Shown piece after piece: positions 47,074-57,599 of a DNA stretch of 64,000 bases (the stretch's first letter is position 1; each line of letters begins with the position of its first letter). Origin of the DNA: Prostheceraeus crozeri (lineage: Eukaryota; Platyhelminthes; Polycladida; Euryleptidae); contig CAJQUW010014320.1 of the NCBI GenBank assembly GCA_907163375.1, positions 243,368-307,367 of the forward strand. Direction: 5' to 3'. Position numbers and translations under genes: made by a program. The notes beneath the pieces were generated by a model that made no database searches, was not told the DNA's origin, and saw only the letters and a list, made by a program, of their open reading frames with translations.

Positions 47074-48362
47074 AAATTGTCTACGTTCCGGTGGCCTTCA
47101 ACGAACATCCAGTGACTATTCTCCATATTGCGGTGTCAAGGGATCTCACAATGGCTCGAATGGTCGATCGTCTTCTAACAGCTGGCATTACCACGAAAAT
47201 CAGAGGAGTGAAGATTGGCAACCTCTATGGTCTCACTGCCGAAATGTTAGCTGCCGATCAGAGGAATCTGATCAAATATTTTTCGGTTACTCGCAACAGC
47301 ATCATCCGCTTCACGGCTGACTTGAACACACAGCAGGTAGCTCTCGGAAATCCAGTTAAAACTAACTCTGTGGAATCATCAAAGCGAGTTTCACTAAATA
47401 ATGACGATGCTCATAACTCTCGCAAGCGACCAATCACCCAGATTGGGCCATCAGAACATCCTCCAGTGAAACTGACGATTACTTCACAGTCGAAAGAGCC
47501 TGAAATTCCAACGGCAAAGCATGAATTTTACGTCGTAGTTCATATCGCCAACAGTGTGACCGACATGAATGAAACCATAGTATTATCTGATGATGACCTG
47601 ACCGTTGTTGCGTTAAAGAAGGCAATAGAAAGAAAGGTTAACGTTAGTGTCAACAATCAATACATGTTGTGGCAAACCACTTGTGGAAGTAGCGAAAAAG
47701 CATTCTACGTCGAGGTGTGGCAAGCGAATCAGAATAGATGTTGGGCAAATGAAACAACAGGAGAAGTATTGAAGCATGTTAACGACAATTCTGAAACTCG
47801 CATTTACCATCTCCACGACGACACGAAGATCAAAATTCCTCCAAACGGCAAACCACTAATACGTTTGAGATCATCTGTTGAAATTTATGAATTCACAAAG
47901 ACAGGCGATTTGGAATTAGATAAAAGTCAGGAAAGGTTGACCGGCAAATCAGTTATCTCGTGGATATCTGGACTTTTGGTACGCAGCAAAACCGATATTG
48001 ATGAAAAGCACTTTTACATGCAAGCAAGCATGGGTTTCGTCTGTACAAGGACCGGAGGCCAATTCACCAAAGCAACAATAAGGCAGTCACTATCAGCTGG
48101 TAAATTAGGTGATCGTTGTGTTGTCTATTTCATTGCGATGTTGAAAAATGGATCAAAATTACCGCGATATCCATTTAGGGCTAACACTCGAGTCCATGTG
48201 TGGACCCGTCCAGAAATAAAGCCGTTGCTGAGAAAGTCTGATGATATTGTTGAATGTAACACTAATGATGTCAAAGATTCTGAGAGTGTATGGATGATTT
48301 ACCGTAATCGTACGAATTCTGAATTTGAGGTTTCATTGTCCCAGCATTTCAAGAAAGATTAA
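47074..48362 (+). CDS. Ubiquitin-like repeat protein, last coding exon
   Basis: Residues about 542-970, entering in phase 1 and ending at TAA. Module 6 reads IVYVPVAFNEHPVTILHI, DLTMARMVDRLLTAGITTKI and NSIIRFTADLN. A linker (about 627-690) is rich in S, P and K and contains the basic patch SRKRP, possibly nuclear targeting. Module 7 starts HEFYVVVHIANSVTDMNETI with helix DLTVVALKKAIERKVNVS. Module 8 starts SSVEIYEFTKTGDLEL, has GKSVISWISGLLVRSKTDID, and ends SAGKLGDRCVVYFIAML. The last 60 residues (RVHVWTRPEIKPLLRKS onward) are unassigned. Modules 7 and 8 are longer and more diverged. An in-frame ATG lies at 47004, but splice site and phase favour 47074. The nearest AATAAA is at 48948. Confidence 0.75.
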
Positions 48363-49565
48363 TGCTTTTAATTGTGTTTTCATGGTTTTTACTGTCGTTC
48401 TATAAACATGCCTGATTACACCTGTCTATTTTCAATTTCACGTCAGCATTGGATTCATAGTGGGCTTACAGTTATAACTTAAATTAATATAGAAATGCAG
48501 TCGAAGGTCGAGATAGAAGCATGCATCTACATATCTACATGTACATGGTTTGTCTCATATGGTCCATCTAACCAAATGTGTTTTTCTCAATCTTTCGTAA
48601 ATTCTAATGACTGTCATCACATATACTCGGTTAATTAATGAAACTCTGACAGTCAAGTGGTGGGCGAGTATGCGCGAAAAAAATAAGCGGCACTCACTGA
48701 CGAAAGAAATGTCTCATCAATATAAAGGTAGTTCTTTCAAATTGTGAGAAAGATTTTCAATTTTTGTTTGCCGTGATGATTTTGCCAAAAGTCAACTCGG
48801 TTTTAAACTATTGCCAAAGCTCTACTTAAGTTGCCAAATCAGGCAGAATCTTGAATTTGTTATTCTTAAATATGCTGGCAACAATTAAATGATTTCATTG
48901 AATCACCTGTCATTATTGCAACTTGTTCAAATTTTTGTTGAAATGCCAATAAATGGGTTCCTGCTGATCTGGAAAGTATCACCAAATTGGCGTGGGCATG
49001 CAGACAGTCTGAGAATGAATAGTAATGGTGGTTGCTGGCAGATATGATAACAGTGATCACAAAATCAGTGGTCTTCACTTGGAGATAAGTTTTTGTTGCA
49101 GACCAAATCTCAGCAGGAAACATATGAAATAGGACAGATGTGCACTCTTCGTCTCATTTATTAAGCCTTGAAATATGTGAGAAATCGACAAAAAAAGCTT
49201 GACCGACTGCAAGTTTTGTCTTCTGGGTAATCTTTTGCTGCGAATGCTTAACGCTGGCTGCATATTTTTTATCACTCGCAGCCGTGCACTTGCTTTCGTG
49301 AATGTTAGGGTGTAGTGTTTAAAAATTACCGGTAATTTATTTTAAGTTACCTTATCGGTAAATTACCGGTAATTTATATTCAAGTCCGTATAACTTCAAA
49401 TCGAGCGCACCAATATGCTTTGATTTTAACTATATAAATACACACTTGGCTTAATCTGATTCTGATGAAGGCTTGAATTTTGCTCAGCGTCTGATTCCTT
49501 GTCATATATATTGCAATTGAGAAATGAAAAATTGACATTTTTAAGAAGTTTGTTGGTATTTCACC
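48363..49565. other. Downstream flank, no gene seen
   Basis: AT-rich. At 49326-49377 there are three copies of attaccggtaattta in either orientation, probably a fragment of a transposon end. Minus-strand frames at 48866-49123, 49075-49275 and 49380-49568 have no motif. Confidence 0.45.
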
Positions 49566-49600
49566 CAAATAGGGTTAATGATCATTTCCAAGCATAGCCA

Positions 49601-49756
49601 ATTGAAGCTGGGACATTCCCATAACGACGTCTAAATGTTTCATAATTTTAATAAACTTATAGTTAATAAGACTTAAGGTTTGTCCTTGTGGTGCGTTCCC
49701 ACCGGCAGACATTAAACGTTCAAGGCGTGTCAAACTTTTGACTATCCTAGGACTAC
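49601..49756 (-). repeat. Naiad pseudo-LTR copy, trailing side
   Basis: Shares attgaagctgggacattccc through gactatcctaggactac with 53332-53497, in direct orientation. It lacks a 10-base stretch present in the other copy. Confidence 0.85.
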
Positions 49757-50494
49757 ATTTTAGAGCCAAACTTGACGAGATCGGTGTTGAGGACCTTCCC
49801 ACTATTCCATTTTTCAATCAGCGCTTCTAAAGGCGGGGCTGGACCTTACCCCCTAATGGTCCTTTGACTTGTGATCCTCGACAAATGCATGAATGCATGA
49901 AGGTTTTTAAGCACAAAGACTTGACGGATCTGATTGCGTGCCGGGCGGACCTTCCCGGGGGTCCATAACATAGCGCTATACGGGCTGGACTTCACCCTTA
50001 AGTGTACGAGATCAAGGCCGCTTAACAAGTGATCTCCTTGGTCAAAGTTTCAGGCTCGATTGATTAGGAACTTATATATAAATAGACACTTAGTAATCAC
50101 CATGTCAACCCTATGGAGACCAGTAACGGACACAGTCCATTCATCACACTAAGGCAGTAAAGCGATAAAAAAACCCGTTAAAACAAGTAAAACAATAGCC
50201 AGTCGTCAGCAGGTACCCGCCTGGTCGCGTTTCGGCCCCTCTACCTGAACGCTCAAGCCCAGGCGGGCGGGGCCCCGCATAAACTTATATGCGGCTGGCA
50301 TTCTAAAATCAATACAGTAATGATATGTGTAATAATAAGTAATACTGATAGTAATATTAAAAACAAAAACAGAACAACCGCAAAAGACGGATACAACCAA
50401 AACAAACTAAAATATATGTGTGAAATACTGAAATGGTATAACCAATAAAAAAAATTAAATGCTAAGAAAACAAACAAAGTGTTAATTTTATTGT

Positions 50495-51757
50495 TTAAAA
50501 TGCGCACTGCGATGTCAGCTGCCATGCTGAGAAATATCCAAACTTGACTAGAAAATTGTTATGACCGGTTAGGATTTTCTCAGTACATGCCTTCATTTTA
50601 GACTTACAATATCCTCTGCCGCTCATCACAAAAAGTGTCATATTAATTCGTTTAATTAGATCTTCAAGATGCGAGCAGATGCGACAATAACGTAAAACCT
50701 GGCCGGCAAATACATTAATTCCCATGTTATAAGGTATTGCACTGTCTGGAAATGTCAACAGAACAACAGGGAAATCAAAATTTTCCACTTTATGATATAT
50801 TGAGGTTCGAAGACCGTCACTACTAGATTGGAGTCTCACGTCGAGGTAAACAACGGCTTTATCATTGACTCCGTTTCTATCTGCAAGAAGCTCCACTGGG
50901 TAAATTTTTGCAATTAAGGTATTGAAATGCTTGTAATTTATTACGCATATATCGTCTATATATCTCGAAGTGTTTGACAATAATTTAGCTAGTCCAAACT
51001 TTTTATTTTTAACCAATTGTTTCATAAAAGTAAATTCGCAATTTAACAGAAAGAAGTCGGCAAGTAAAGGACTGCAATTCCCTCCCATTGGTACTCCTCG
51101 AATTTGTCTGAACACATAACCGGAAAAAGAAATGTAGACTTCAGACACTATAAAATCAATAGCCTTCTTAAAAGAGTCCACGTCATAACAAAAATACCCC
51201 TTATATTTGATTTTGGAGAAAAACGACTTCTCATATCCTACACACAAGTATCTACGATTAGTGGAATTGAATGTGAGATCAAGGATGGAAAAAATATTAT
51301 TCTTGATAGCACCTTGATCTAAGTTTGTATAAAGAGTAGAGAAGTCAAAAACTTGCATAGAGTGGACGTTCACGTTAGAAATATTCCTCAAAAAATCTTG
51401 AGTCGAGGCTACACTCCAAAAATAAGAATAACCAGTATTACTCCTGATTGACTCACAGTATTTATGGAAATTTTCTCTTATCACTTTCAGACCTTTGTTG
51501 ATATTCACCGATAACTTTTTAGTTGTACAATTTCTGGCTCCGGCAATGAATCTAAACTTATAAGGATTTTTATGCAATTTTGGAATCCAGAAAAGTTTTG
51601 GTTGTTTAAGGTCCTTGTCACTAACATTAATATTAAAGTTTGATTTCATATCTTTGACGTGTTTATTAAGGACTTCCTTTTCAGAAATAAGCTCAGGTTT
51701 ATAAGTTGCATTGCCTACTGCAGTGGAAGAATCTATGTCAAAACCAAGCTCGTCCAT
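50495..51757 (-). pseudogene. Naiad reverse transcriptase region
   Basis: A 420-residue frame with the Penelope-type polymerase motifs in order: LFWIPKLHKNPYKFRFIAGA (fingers), QVFDFSTLYTNLDQGAI (palm motif A, with an Asp), GYVFRQIRGVPMGGNCSPLL (motif B), and TSRYIDDICVIN (catalytic YIDD). The enzyme would copy element RNA into DNA at the break made by the endonuclease. The YIDD box and the surrounding fold are complete in this piece. It ends near 50495 with GYFSAWQLTSQ, followed by the non-coding trailer. Confidence 0.85.
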
Positions 51758-51775
51758 CAGGATTTTGAGATAGAA

Positions 51776-52408
51776 CTATTTACATATGAAACTAAAGTTG
51801 TTGGATGCTTTATCGACAGGAACGACTATCAAGTTTTTATGGAGATCTTGCAACTCCTTATCAACACAAACGTTTCTGCCATTATCTTTCCTACCCAACT
51901 TCTTACAACGAAAGATGCGGTGCTTTACTAACATCATGACCCTGTTTTTCCAAATAGAGAAGTCATCAACTTTTAAGTGAAGGCGACTGGACACACGAGA
52001 TATATGATTATCTATGGAATCGCTGATCTCTTTTTGAATGGATTTCCATGATATTGACCTAGACAATCTGTGTTTAGTGCCATACGCAAATATAGCTCTG
52101 AGATCTGGATCATTTATTATATCTAAATTACCGGTAAAAACATGCCCATAAGGCTCATAAACAAAATTGGTCATCGAGTCACAGCTGCAATCGCTCTGCA
52201 AAATGCCAACAACTTCCTGAATTGTCAGGCTATTAAGAAACTTATTATAATTGAAGAATTTCAAACAAATAGGGTCATTAAGCTTATGGTACACTTTGGG
52301 AGGATATAGATGTTTCGCTTTTTCTGGAACTAAAGCACAGACACTTTTGTCATTAAATACAGAAGGTAAATGAAGTTTGTCAACTAAATGAGACTTGAAA
52401 GGAATCAC
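51776..52408 (-). pseudogene. Naiad linker region with CxC motif
   Basis: A 210-residue frame between endonuclease and polymerase. It contains ILQSDCSCDSM, the CxC motif said to mark the linker of N-terminal-GIY-YIG Penelope elements, followed by basic helical sequence (RNVCVDKELQDLHKNLIVVP). No separate catalytic site is seen. Confidence 0.75.
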
Positions 52409-52433
52409 TATATGCGTTTTGTCTTCGGTAGAG

Positions 52434-53081
52434 CTAGATTTTGTTGCTCTTCATCAACTCTTGAAGCTCCTTGAGAATATCCTCACAACTATTAGATGGA
52501 GGATATTTCTTTCTACCCGACTTCCTAAGGCCATGGCTTCTCTTACGTCTGCTAATAGGAGAACTAAAAAATGAAAATGAATTTGCAGTGTTCTGAGAGG
52601 CGCAACCTCCGCCTAACACTCTGTCATTCAAACCTAAAGGATGCAAGGTGTTCAGCGTTCTTATATGAAAATCTTCCTTACTGTTAAGCTCGAAGGCAAT
52701 TTCTGTATCAGATTTATTACGAACATCGACAAAGTCAATAATTTGTATACTTACATCATCCCAACTGTGATTAGAACTATTAAAATGATTACTTAAATAC
52801 GTATTGAGATGATTCTTTTGAACAGATTGCCGATGCCCATTAAGTCTACAATGTAATGGCCGTTTTGTCTGTCCAACATACTGGACCCCACATGATTGAC
52901 ATGTGATCAAATATATTACATGTCTACTCTTACACGAGAAACTACTAGGATAATTTAAAACGAACCGTCTGCCGGTACTAAAACTCTTAAAAGTAGTATT
53001 AGTGTCAAGAGATTTACAACATAGGCATCTTTTGCTGCCACAGACATCAACACTACTGACGCAGTGGAGGGCGCTATCCAC
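52434..53081 (-). pseudogene. Naiad GIY-YIG endonuclease region
   Basis: A 215-residue frame. VIYLITCQSCGVQYVGQTKR carries the paired tyrosines of the GIY-YIG fold (IYLI and QYVGQT), followed by LHCRLNGHRQSV with the catalytic Arg and the conserved Cys/His set, and by HFNSSNHSWDDVSIQIIDFV. A cysteine-rich lead (CGSKRCLCCKSL) precedes it. The endonuclease would nick target DNA to start copying. A basic tail (SRRKRSHGLRKSGRKK) may bind nucleic acid or direct it to the nucleus. Confidence 0.85.
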
Positions 53082-53331
53082 TCCTTCGCATTAACGTCAT
53101 ACACTTTAGCTTGCATTATATCCATATTTCAAATGCCAGGACCCCTTACTAAGCAAGGAATCCTTTCAGAGGTTGGACTTTAGATCCTTGCTATCTAATT
53201 GGTACTTAGACCTAACACAACTACCAATGTCATTAATAAACCGCTATAAGAATGTGAGGCTTTTGCCTGCCAGCAGAGGTCCAGTAGCGGGGTCATAAAC
53301 CACCAGCATCTGCAGACTTACTGTGTTAGCA

Positions 53332-53497
53332 ATTGAAGCTGGGACATTCCCATAACGACGTCTAAATGTTTCATAATTTTAACAAACTTATAGTTAATAA
53401 GACTTAAGGTTTGTCCTTAAGAGGACAGGTGGTGCGTTCCCACCGGCAGACATTAAACGTTCAAGGCGTGTCAAACTTTTGACTATCCTAGGACTAC
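53332..53497 (-). repeat. Naiad pseudo-LTR copy, leading side
   Basis: Direct repeat of 49601-49756, with one small insertion near 53419 (aagaggacag) and very few other differences. The close match argues for recent insertion. Confidence 0.85.
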
Positions 53498-54212
53498 AAA
53501 AACTTTTCTGACAAAACCAATCTTTTCTACAAAAACCAACAAAACTTTTCTGCCATCAATCAGATTTCCCAAGCGAGCCAAACTTGCACTATCCAAGCAT
53601 AGAACTAATTGGAAATCAAGTTTCAGAGCTCTACGACACAAAACGCCGGAGATAGCCTATTCTTCATTATCATTGATTAAGTTAATAATTACCACTTATT
53701 CGTGTATTTAACACATGCTTATGTGGGACTATTTAATTACACGTAGATAATCACTTCATACTGGTAGACAGTATTTACAATAAATTTGATTAAACGATTT
53801 CGAAAATGACTTTGAAGTATTGTTATTGTTGCGTTATTTGCCCCCAGCAAAATTGGATCATTTTTTGCCATGCTTAGGCGTTTAACGCCGTCTATCTTTG
53901 GCGTTTTGTGTCGTAGAGCTCTGAAACTTGATTTCTAATTAGTCCTATGCTTGGATAGCGTAAGTTTGGCTCGCTTGGGAAATCTGATTGATGGCAGAAA
54001 AGTTTTGGCTATGCTTGGGTTTTTGGCTATGCTTGGATAATTTTTGGCTATGCTTGGAAATGATCATTAACCCCAAATAGACCATAGTAATCAAAAGTTT
54101 GACGGCAAATAAACATTGTTCTAGGGAAAGCGCCTATAGGCCACACGCTGTATAATATTTTATAAATTATACACTTCAGATCCCTAGCTTTCTATAAATA
54201 CAATCCAAACGA

Positions 54213-55259
54213 CAGGGTGTTCAGTATAAAAGCAGGAAATTCCAAATTTATGCTTGCATAGTTTGTAATATCAGGGAATTCCAAGAATTATTGCGATTTC
54301 TAAGAATTGTGACTGGAATTTGTGACTTGGCTGTTACGCCAGTTGGTTCATCACGAAGAGGGCATCGTAGTCAAAAGGAAATATCACACCAACAGAATAT
54401 GTCATTAGGGACTGTGAATGACATTCTCAAAATGTCATCGCTAAAATGCTATCGAAGAATCAAGTGTAACAACCTAAAAGATGCTCATAAGAAAGAAGAC
54501 TTGAAAAATCAATGTTTATGATCGATAAGTTTCAACCAGGAGATTCGTGGAAGTCGGTTTCGTTCTTTGACGAAGCAAGTTTCATGCTCAACGCCCCACT
54601 AAATTCGCAGAATAAGCAGTGAACGTAAAGACTGACATCGATGATAACAATATTTTGGCAGAAATCGACATTCAGCAAAAGTCGATAGTTTGTTATGCTG
54701 CGGTTTCCTGGTTTGGGAAGTCAAATCTTTACTTTATTGAAGCTGGCCAAGACCACATCCCAAATTCAAAAAAGAAGACAGTAAATCAGGACGTTCATCG
54801 AGAAGAAATGTGCCCTCGGGTTTTCGAAGATATCAATCACATAATGCAAAATGTACCATGGACGTGACAACAAGATATGGCGCAAAGCTCCACACAGCAG
54901 TCGCAACAATTAATTGGCTTAGAGAAAGCACACCTGATTTTATTGAACCAAGTGATTAGCCTTCAAAAAGCCCAGATTTAAACGTCATGGACTTCTGTAT
55001 ATGGAGTATTTTATTGTCTCATCTTCAGCGATAGCGTGGACAGATAACTGACATTGAAATTCGAAAGATGTTTTGACAGAAGCGTGGAATGGAATACCCG
55101 ACAGAGCCATTCAATCAGCCACTTCTGCATGGATGCAACGTTTGAAGCGCTGTGTCAAAGTCAGTGGTTCTCATTTTGAACATTATTGATATTTCCGAGT
55201 TCTCATTATTGTTTGAAATCATGCATTTGAAATTTCCTGGTTTTTTACTGAACACCCTG
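54213..55259 (+). mobile_element. IS630/mariner-like transposon relic
   Basis: The ends CAGGGTGTTCAGTATAAAAG and the complement of CAGGGTGTTCAGTAAAAAAC are inverted; TA follows the right end and the left flank has decayed. Plus-strand protein pieces: EISHQQNMSLGTVNDILKMS (HTH, about 54380-54440), DIQQKSIVCYAAVSWFGKSN (about 54670-54730, after the first Asp region), and AKLHTAVATINWLRESTPDF then KSPDLNVMDFCIW (54880-55005, third catalytic Asp). Stops (one in place of Trp before PSKSPDL) and frame changes interrupt it. At 1.05 kb it is shorter than a full element, so parts are deleted. Confidence 0.75.
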
Positions 55260-55264
55260 TAGTT

Positions 55265-55900
55265 GTCAATGTTAGAAGGAGCATGAAATCTATGCGTAGT
55301 ACAGAGTGTCCCAGAAGTTACTACCACTTAGAAAAAAATAATTTTAATCAATTGTACAATTGTTGCATGCCTTTGCGGACTCTATGGTCATTTCTGTCGG
55401 TGAAAAATGTCCAAAAGAGTCATATTGACTTGCTACTAATACATTTAATCTCATCAATTATTTATTTTATGATTATTATGTCTTTCACCGATACTCTAGA
55501 TTAATACATGTATCTTTCAAAATGACTTCATATTATTTTGTTAAATTTCGGCAACTTTTCTCTGATACCATAGATTATAGAAGTATATTTTACTTGGAGC
55601 CATAGATTTCTAAATTAAGCTATAAACTCGAGGTTTCAATAGAAGGCATACAACAATAGATATCTTGAATGGATTTATCAGTCAAAATTAATCTTTTATC
55701 CCGAAGCATTCCACGCTCTCGGAATAGCATAATTTTGAACTCTAAATCCAGTCAAGATACAAACATTGTCGTGATCAAGGAGATCGAGGCTATCAATTCA
55801 ATTGGAATTGATAGATGATTGAGACACTTCTGACTGGTCGTTACCAAAGCGTTGCTCATTGACATAGGAATAATTACATTTCACCTTATAAATTCACGGC
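55265..55900. other. AT-rich DNA, no gene seen
   Basis: No motif in the frame 55283-55504. No repeats of note. Confidence 0.5.
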
Positions 55901-55906
55901 ATGGCT

Positions 55907-57252
55907 GGGTAAATCCAATTTAATCCACAACATTTGACGAAAATGTGTCTTTGATTTGTAAAATCCACATTTCTGAACCGATTTCAATAGTTTTTTTAAT
56001 CGAACCGTAAAGATCTCATCTATTATGACATGGTTTTTGAAAAGTCACAAAGCCAAGACCTTCTTCACAAGCTGCCGTTTTTTGCCGAAAAAAGACCAAA
56101 AAAGCATGTCCAAAGTTGCAGTACTCTCCCTTCAACACGGATTTTCGATCAGCTACATTCAAATACACCCACTAATATTTTTATCATCTGAAAGAAGAAG
56201 ATCAGCTCTTTAAGACAGTCTAATTTCAAATATTATAATTGCACTCAAAAAAAAATTTCACTGGGTTTCCATTGTCCAATGAAAAAATGTCCTCTGACCG
56301 AGACGTTTTCTGTCGTCTGACCAAGGTACCTTTTCTCGAAGAATATTGATTCTTCCATTAAACGTTTTGCACCAAACGAATCCTCTAGTGTGCTAGTTTA
56401 TAAATCCGTAAAGAAAATTCAGTTTGATGCCGTTACAAGTGTACAATATTGATTTAAAAATATTTTTATCCGTTTTTTCGACCAGAGAATTTGAATATTC
56501 CCAAAAATTTCATATGGATGCTGAAACCAGAAATTTTGTCAGGAATCGATGAAATTTCACAGCATAGGAGGGATCCATGCTTTTAACATCTATGCAAAAG
56601 AAATTTTTTATTTATATCAATTAACCCTCTCAAAATCTCCAAAAACCACGAAAATGTCCTCTGACCGAGACCCTAAAAAATCTCGGTCAGAGGACAACGT
56701 TGAAATTGAAGATCTCGGTCAGAGTACAAGGGTCTCGGTCTTAAGACATGATAATGTATGCAATTACATTAAGATCACTTCGTTTTACGCGTTCAAGTAT
56801 TCGTCCAAAGTTCCCGCAGTCTCATGAACCCAAATGCACAAACCGAAGAGTTTCCTGTTCGAGATCAATTTGTCCTCTGACCGAGACCTTAAAAATCTCG
56901 GTCAGAGGACAAGGTGGGTCACGGTCAACGGACAATTACATTTTGGTCACTTCGCGTTACGCATGCAAGCATTCATCCTACGTTCCCAGTTTCATCAGCA
57001 ACCCAAATGCAGAAGCCGAAGAGTTTCCTATTCGACATCTATCTGACCGAGATCAATTTGTCCTCTGACCGAGATGTAGAAAAAATGGCTTTTTAAAAGT
57101 GCTAGATTTGTATGGAAAGTTTTTATTTGGTGTGGTCGCCGCTAAGATTTTCGTGTTCAGCGTAAAAAATGAGTATATATGCAAATTTTCACGGAAATCT
57201 GAGACCCAAAGTTGAAAAGACAGAAATGTTGTGGAATAAATTGGATTTACCC
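55907..57252. mobile_element. Unclassified DNA element with 4-bp target duplication
   Basis: Ends GGGTAAATCCAATTTA and the complement at 57237-57252 pair, and pairing continues through tccacaacat. The 4-bp repeat GGCT flanks both sides (55903-55906 and 57253-57256). The 1346-bp interior encodes nothing recognisable but carries the palindromic repeat array described separately. The superfamily is unknown; 4-bp duplications are made by only a few animal DNA transposon groups. Confidence 0.7.
56288..57077. repeat. Array of palindromic GTCCTCTGACCGAGA repeats
   Basis: The 15-mer and its complement TCTCGGTCAGAGGAC recur at least eight times counting imperfect copies (near 56290, 56655, 56685, 56713, 56872, 56896, 57040, 57060). 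Two pairs face each other across only 5-6 bases (56655-56697 and 56872-56910), so each could form a 15-bp hairpin. A larger unit of about 185 bp (with cccaaatgca and ccgaagagtttcct) is duplicated at about 56750-56890 and 56935-57075. Confidence 0.85.
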
Positions 57253-57263
57253 GGCTGACATTA

Positions 57264-57485
57264 GTCGGTAGGCCCTACACAATTGAGTATCGTGTCCTCG
57301 CTGCTGCCTGGTATTTCGAAGGTGACAGAAGCATAACGGCAGTAAGGCAGTTGAAGACAAAGTTGAGAGAGCGATATGGATTTGAACCACCCCATACAAG
57401 AGTTATCACAGCATGGGCTGACAAATTATTTTCCATTGGTTCAATCTTGGACAGGAAGAGAGATGGAAGACCAAATGAGCGAGAG
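57264..57485 (+). pseudogene. Transposase N-terminal helix-turn-helix remnant
   Basis: Plus-strand reading: YTIEYRVLAAAWYFEGDRSI, TAVRQLKTKLRERYGFEPPH, TRVITAWADKLFSIGSILDR, KRDGRPNERE, then a stop. This is the DNA-binding N-terminal domain seen in arthropod mariner/IS630 transposases, ending in the GRP linker. The catalytic half does not follow. The adjacent element (55907-57252) inserted at its upstream edge: removing it and one GGCT copy gives ATGGCTGACATT directly before this frame, though a frame change is still needed. Confidence 0.6.
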
Positions 57486-57599
57486 TAGTAATAAAACGGC
57501 GAACACTCGACCGGCGCCCCCCCTCTGGAACGACAGAGGTTGTGGTCTGTCGTGGTGTGCCGGCCAGGTTGGTCCACGTTCACAAAATGTTCGCTGACG

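Larger units (their letters stand above)
14830..48362 (+). other. Host gene for a tandem ubiquitin-like repeat protein (six coding exons)
   Basis: Six plus-strand coding exons are joined by good GT-AG sites: 14830-15103, 16953-17330, 21199-21555, 25438-25785, 27754-28020 and 47074-48362. Every intron interrupts a codon after its first base (phase 1). The inner exons are 378, 357, 348 and 267 bases, all multiples of three. The product is 970 residues. Each exon carries one module of 85-125 residues with the same order of features: beta hairpin, a helix with a V-I-G-E-L-type core, and a final strand after G-[IV]-x-x-G-D. This resembles the ubiquitin (beta-grasp) fold. Introns are about 1.8, 3.9, 3.9, 2.0 and 19 kb and filled with transposons. 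I do not recognise a named orthologue. Exon phases and splice sites are seen; the fold is inferred. Confidence 0.7.
49601..53497 (-). mobile_element. Naiad-type Penelope-like retroelement
   Basis: On the minus strand the order is GIY-YIG endonuclease, a linker with a CxC motif, then reverse transcriptase. This permuted order defines the Naiad group of Penelope-like elements, reported from many invertebrates. A direct repeat of about 156-166 bp bounds the element (49601-49756 and 53332-53497), matching the pseudo-LTRs of the group. The 49757-50490 stretch is non-coding trailer, partly GC-rich. I saw no hammerhead core, as is reported for Naiads. The coding part has about two interruptions, so the copy is not intact, but it is well preserved and probably young. 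Confidence 0.85.
49572..54074. mobile_element. Foldback/MITE element interrupted by a Naiad retroelement
   Basis: Ends GGGTTAATGATCATTTCCAA (left) and the complement (right, 54045-54074) pair through agcatagcca. The direct repeat AAATA flanks them (49567-49571 and 54075-54079). The inner arms also pair: left 53530-53660 (ctgccatcaatcagatttcc, agagctctacgacacaaaac) with right 53880-54020. The word ttttggctatgcttgg repeats three times in the right arm. Without the insert (about 49601-53497) it would be about 0.6 kb, nearly all inverted arms. No protein is encoded by the foldback itself. The superfamily is unknown. Confidence 0.8.

Noticed and set aside
47054-47320. Alternative frame over the start of the last exon, and the ATG at 47004
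   Set aside because: The main frame is open for 450 codons and its acceptor at 47073 gives the phase-1 entry seen in all the other exons.
52408-52434. Idea that the Naiad uses recoded selenocysteine, as in some spider and clam Naiads
   Set aside because: The interruptions in this copy do not look like in-frame recoded codons at conserved positions; ordinary decay explains them.
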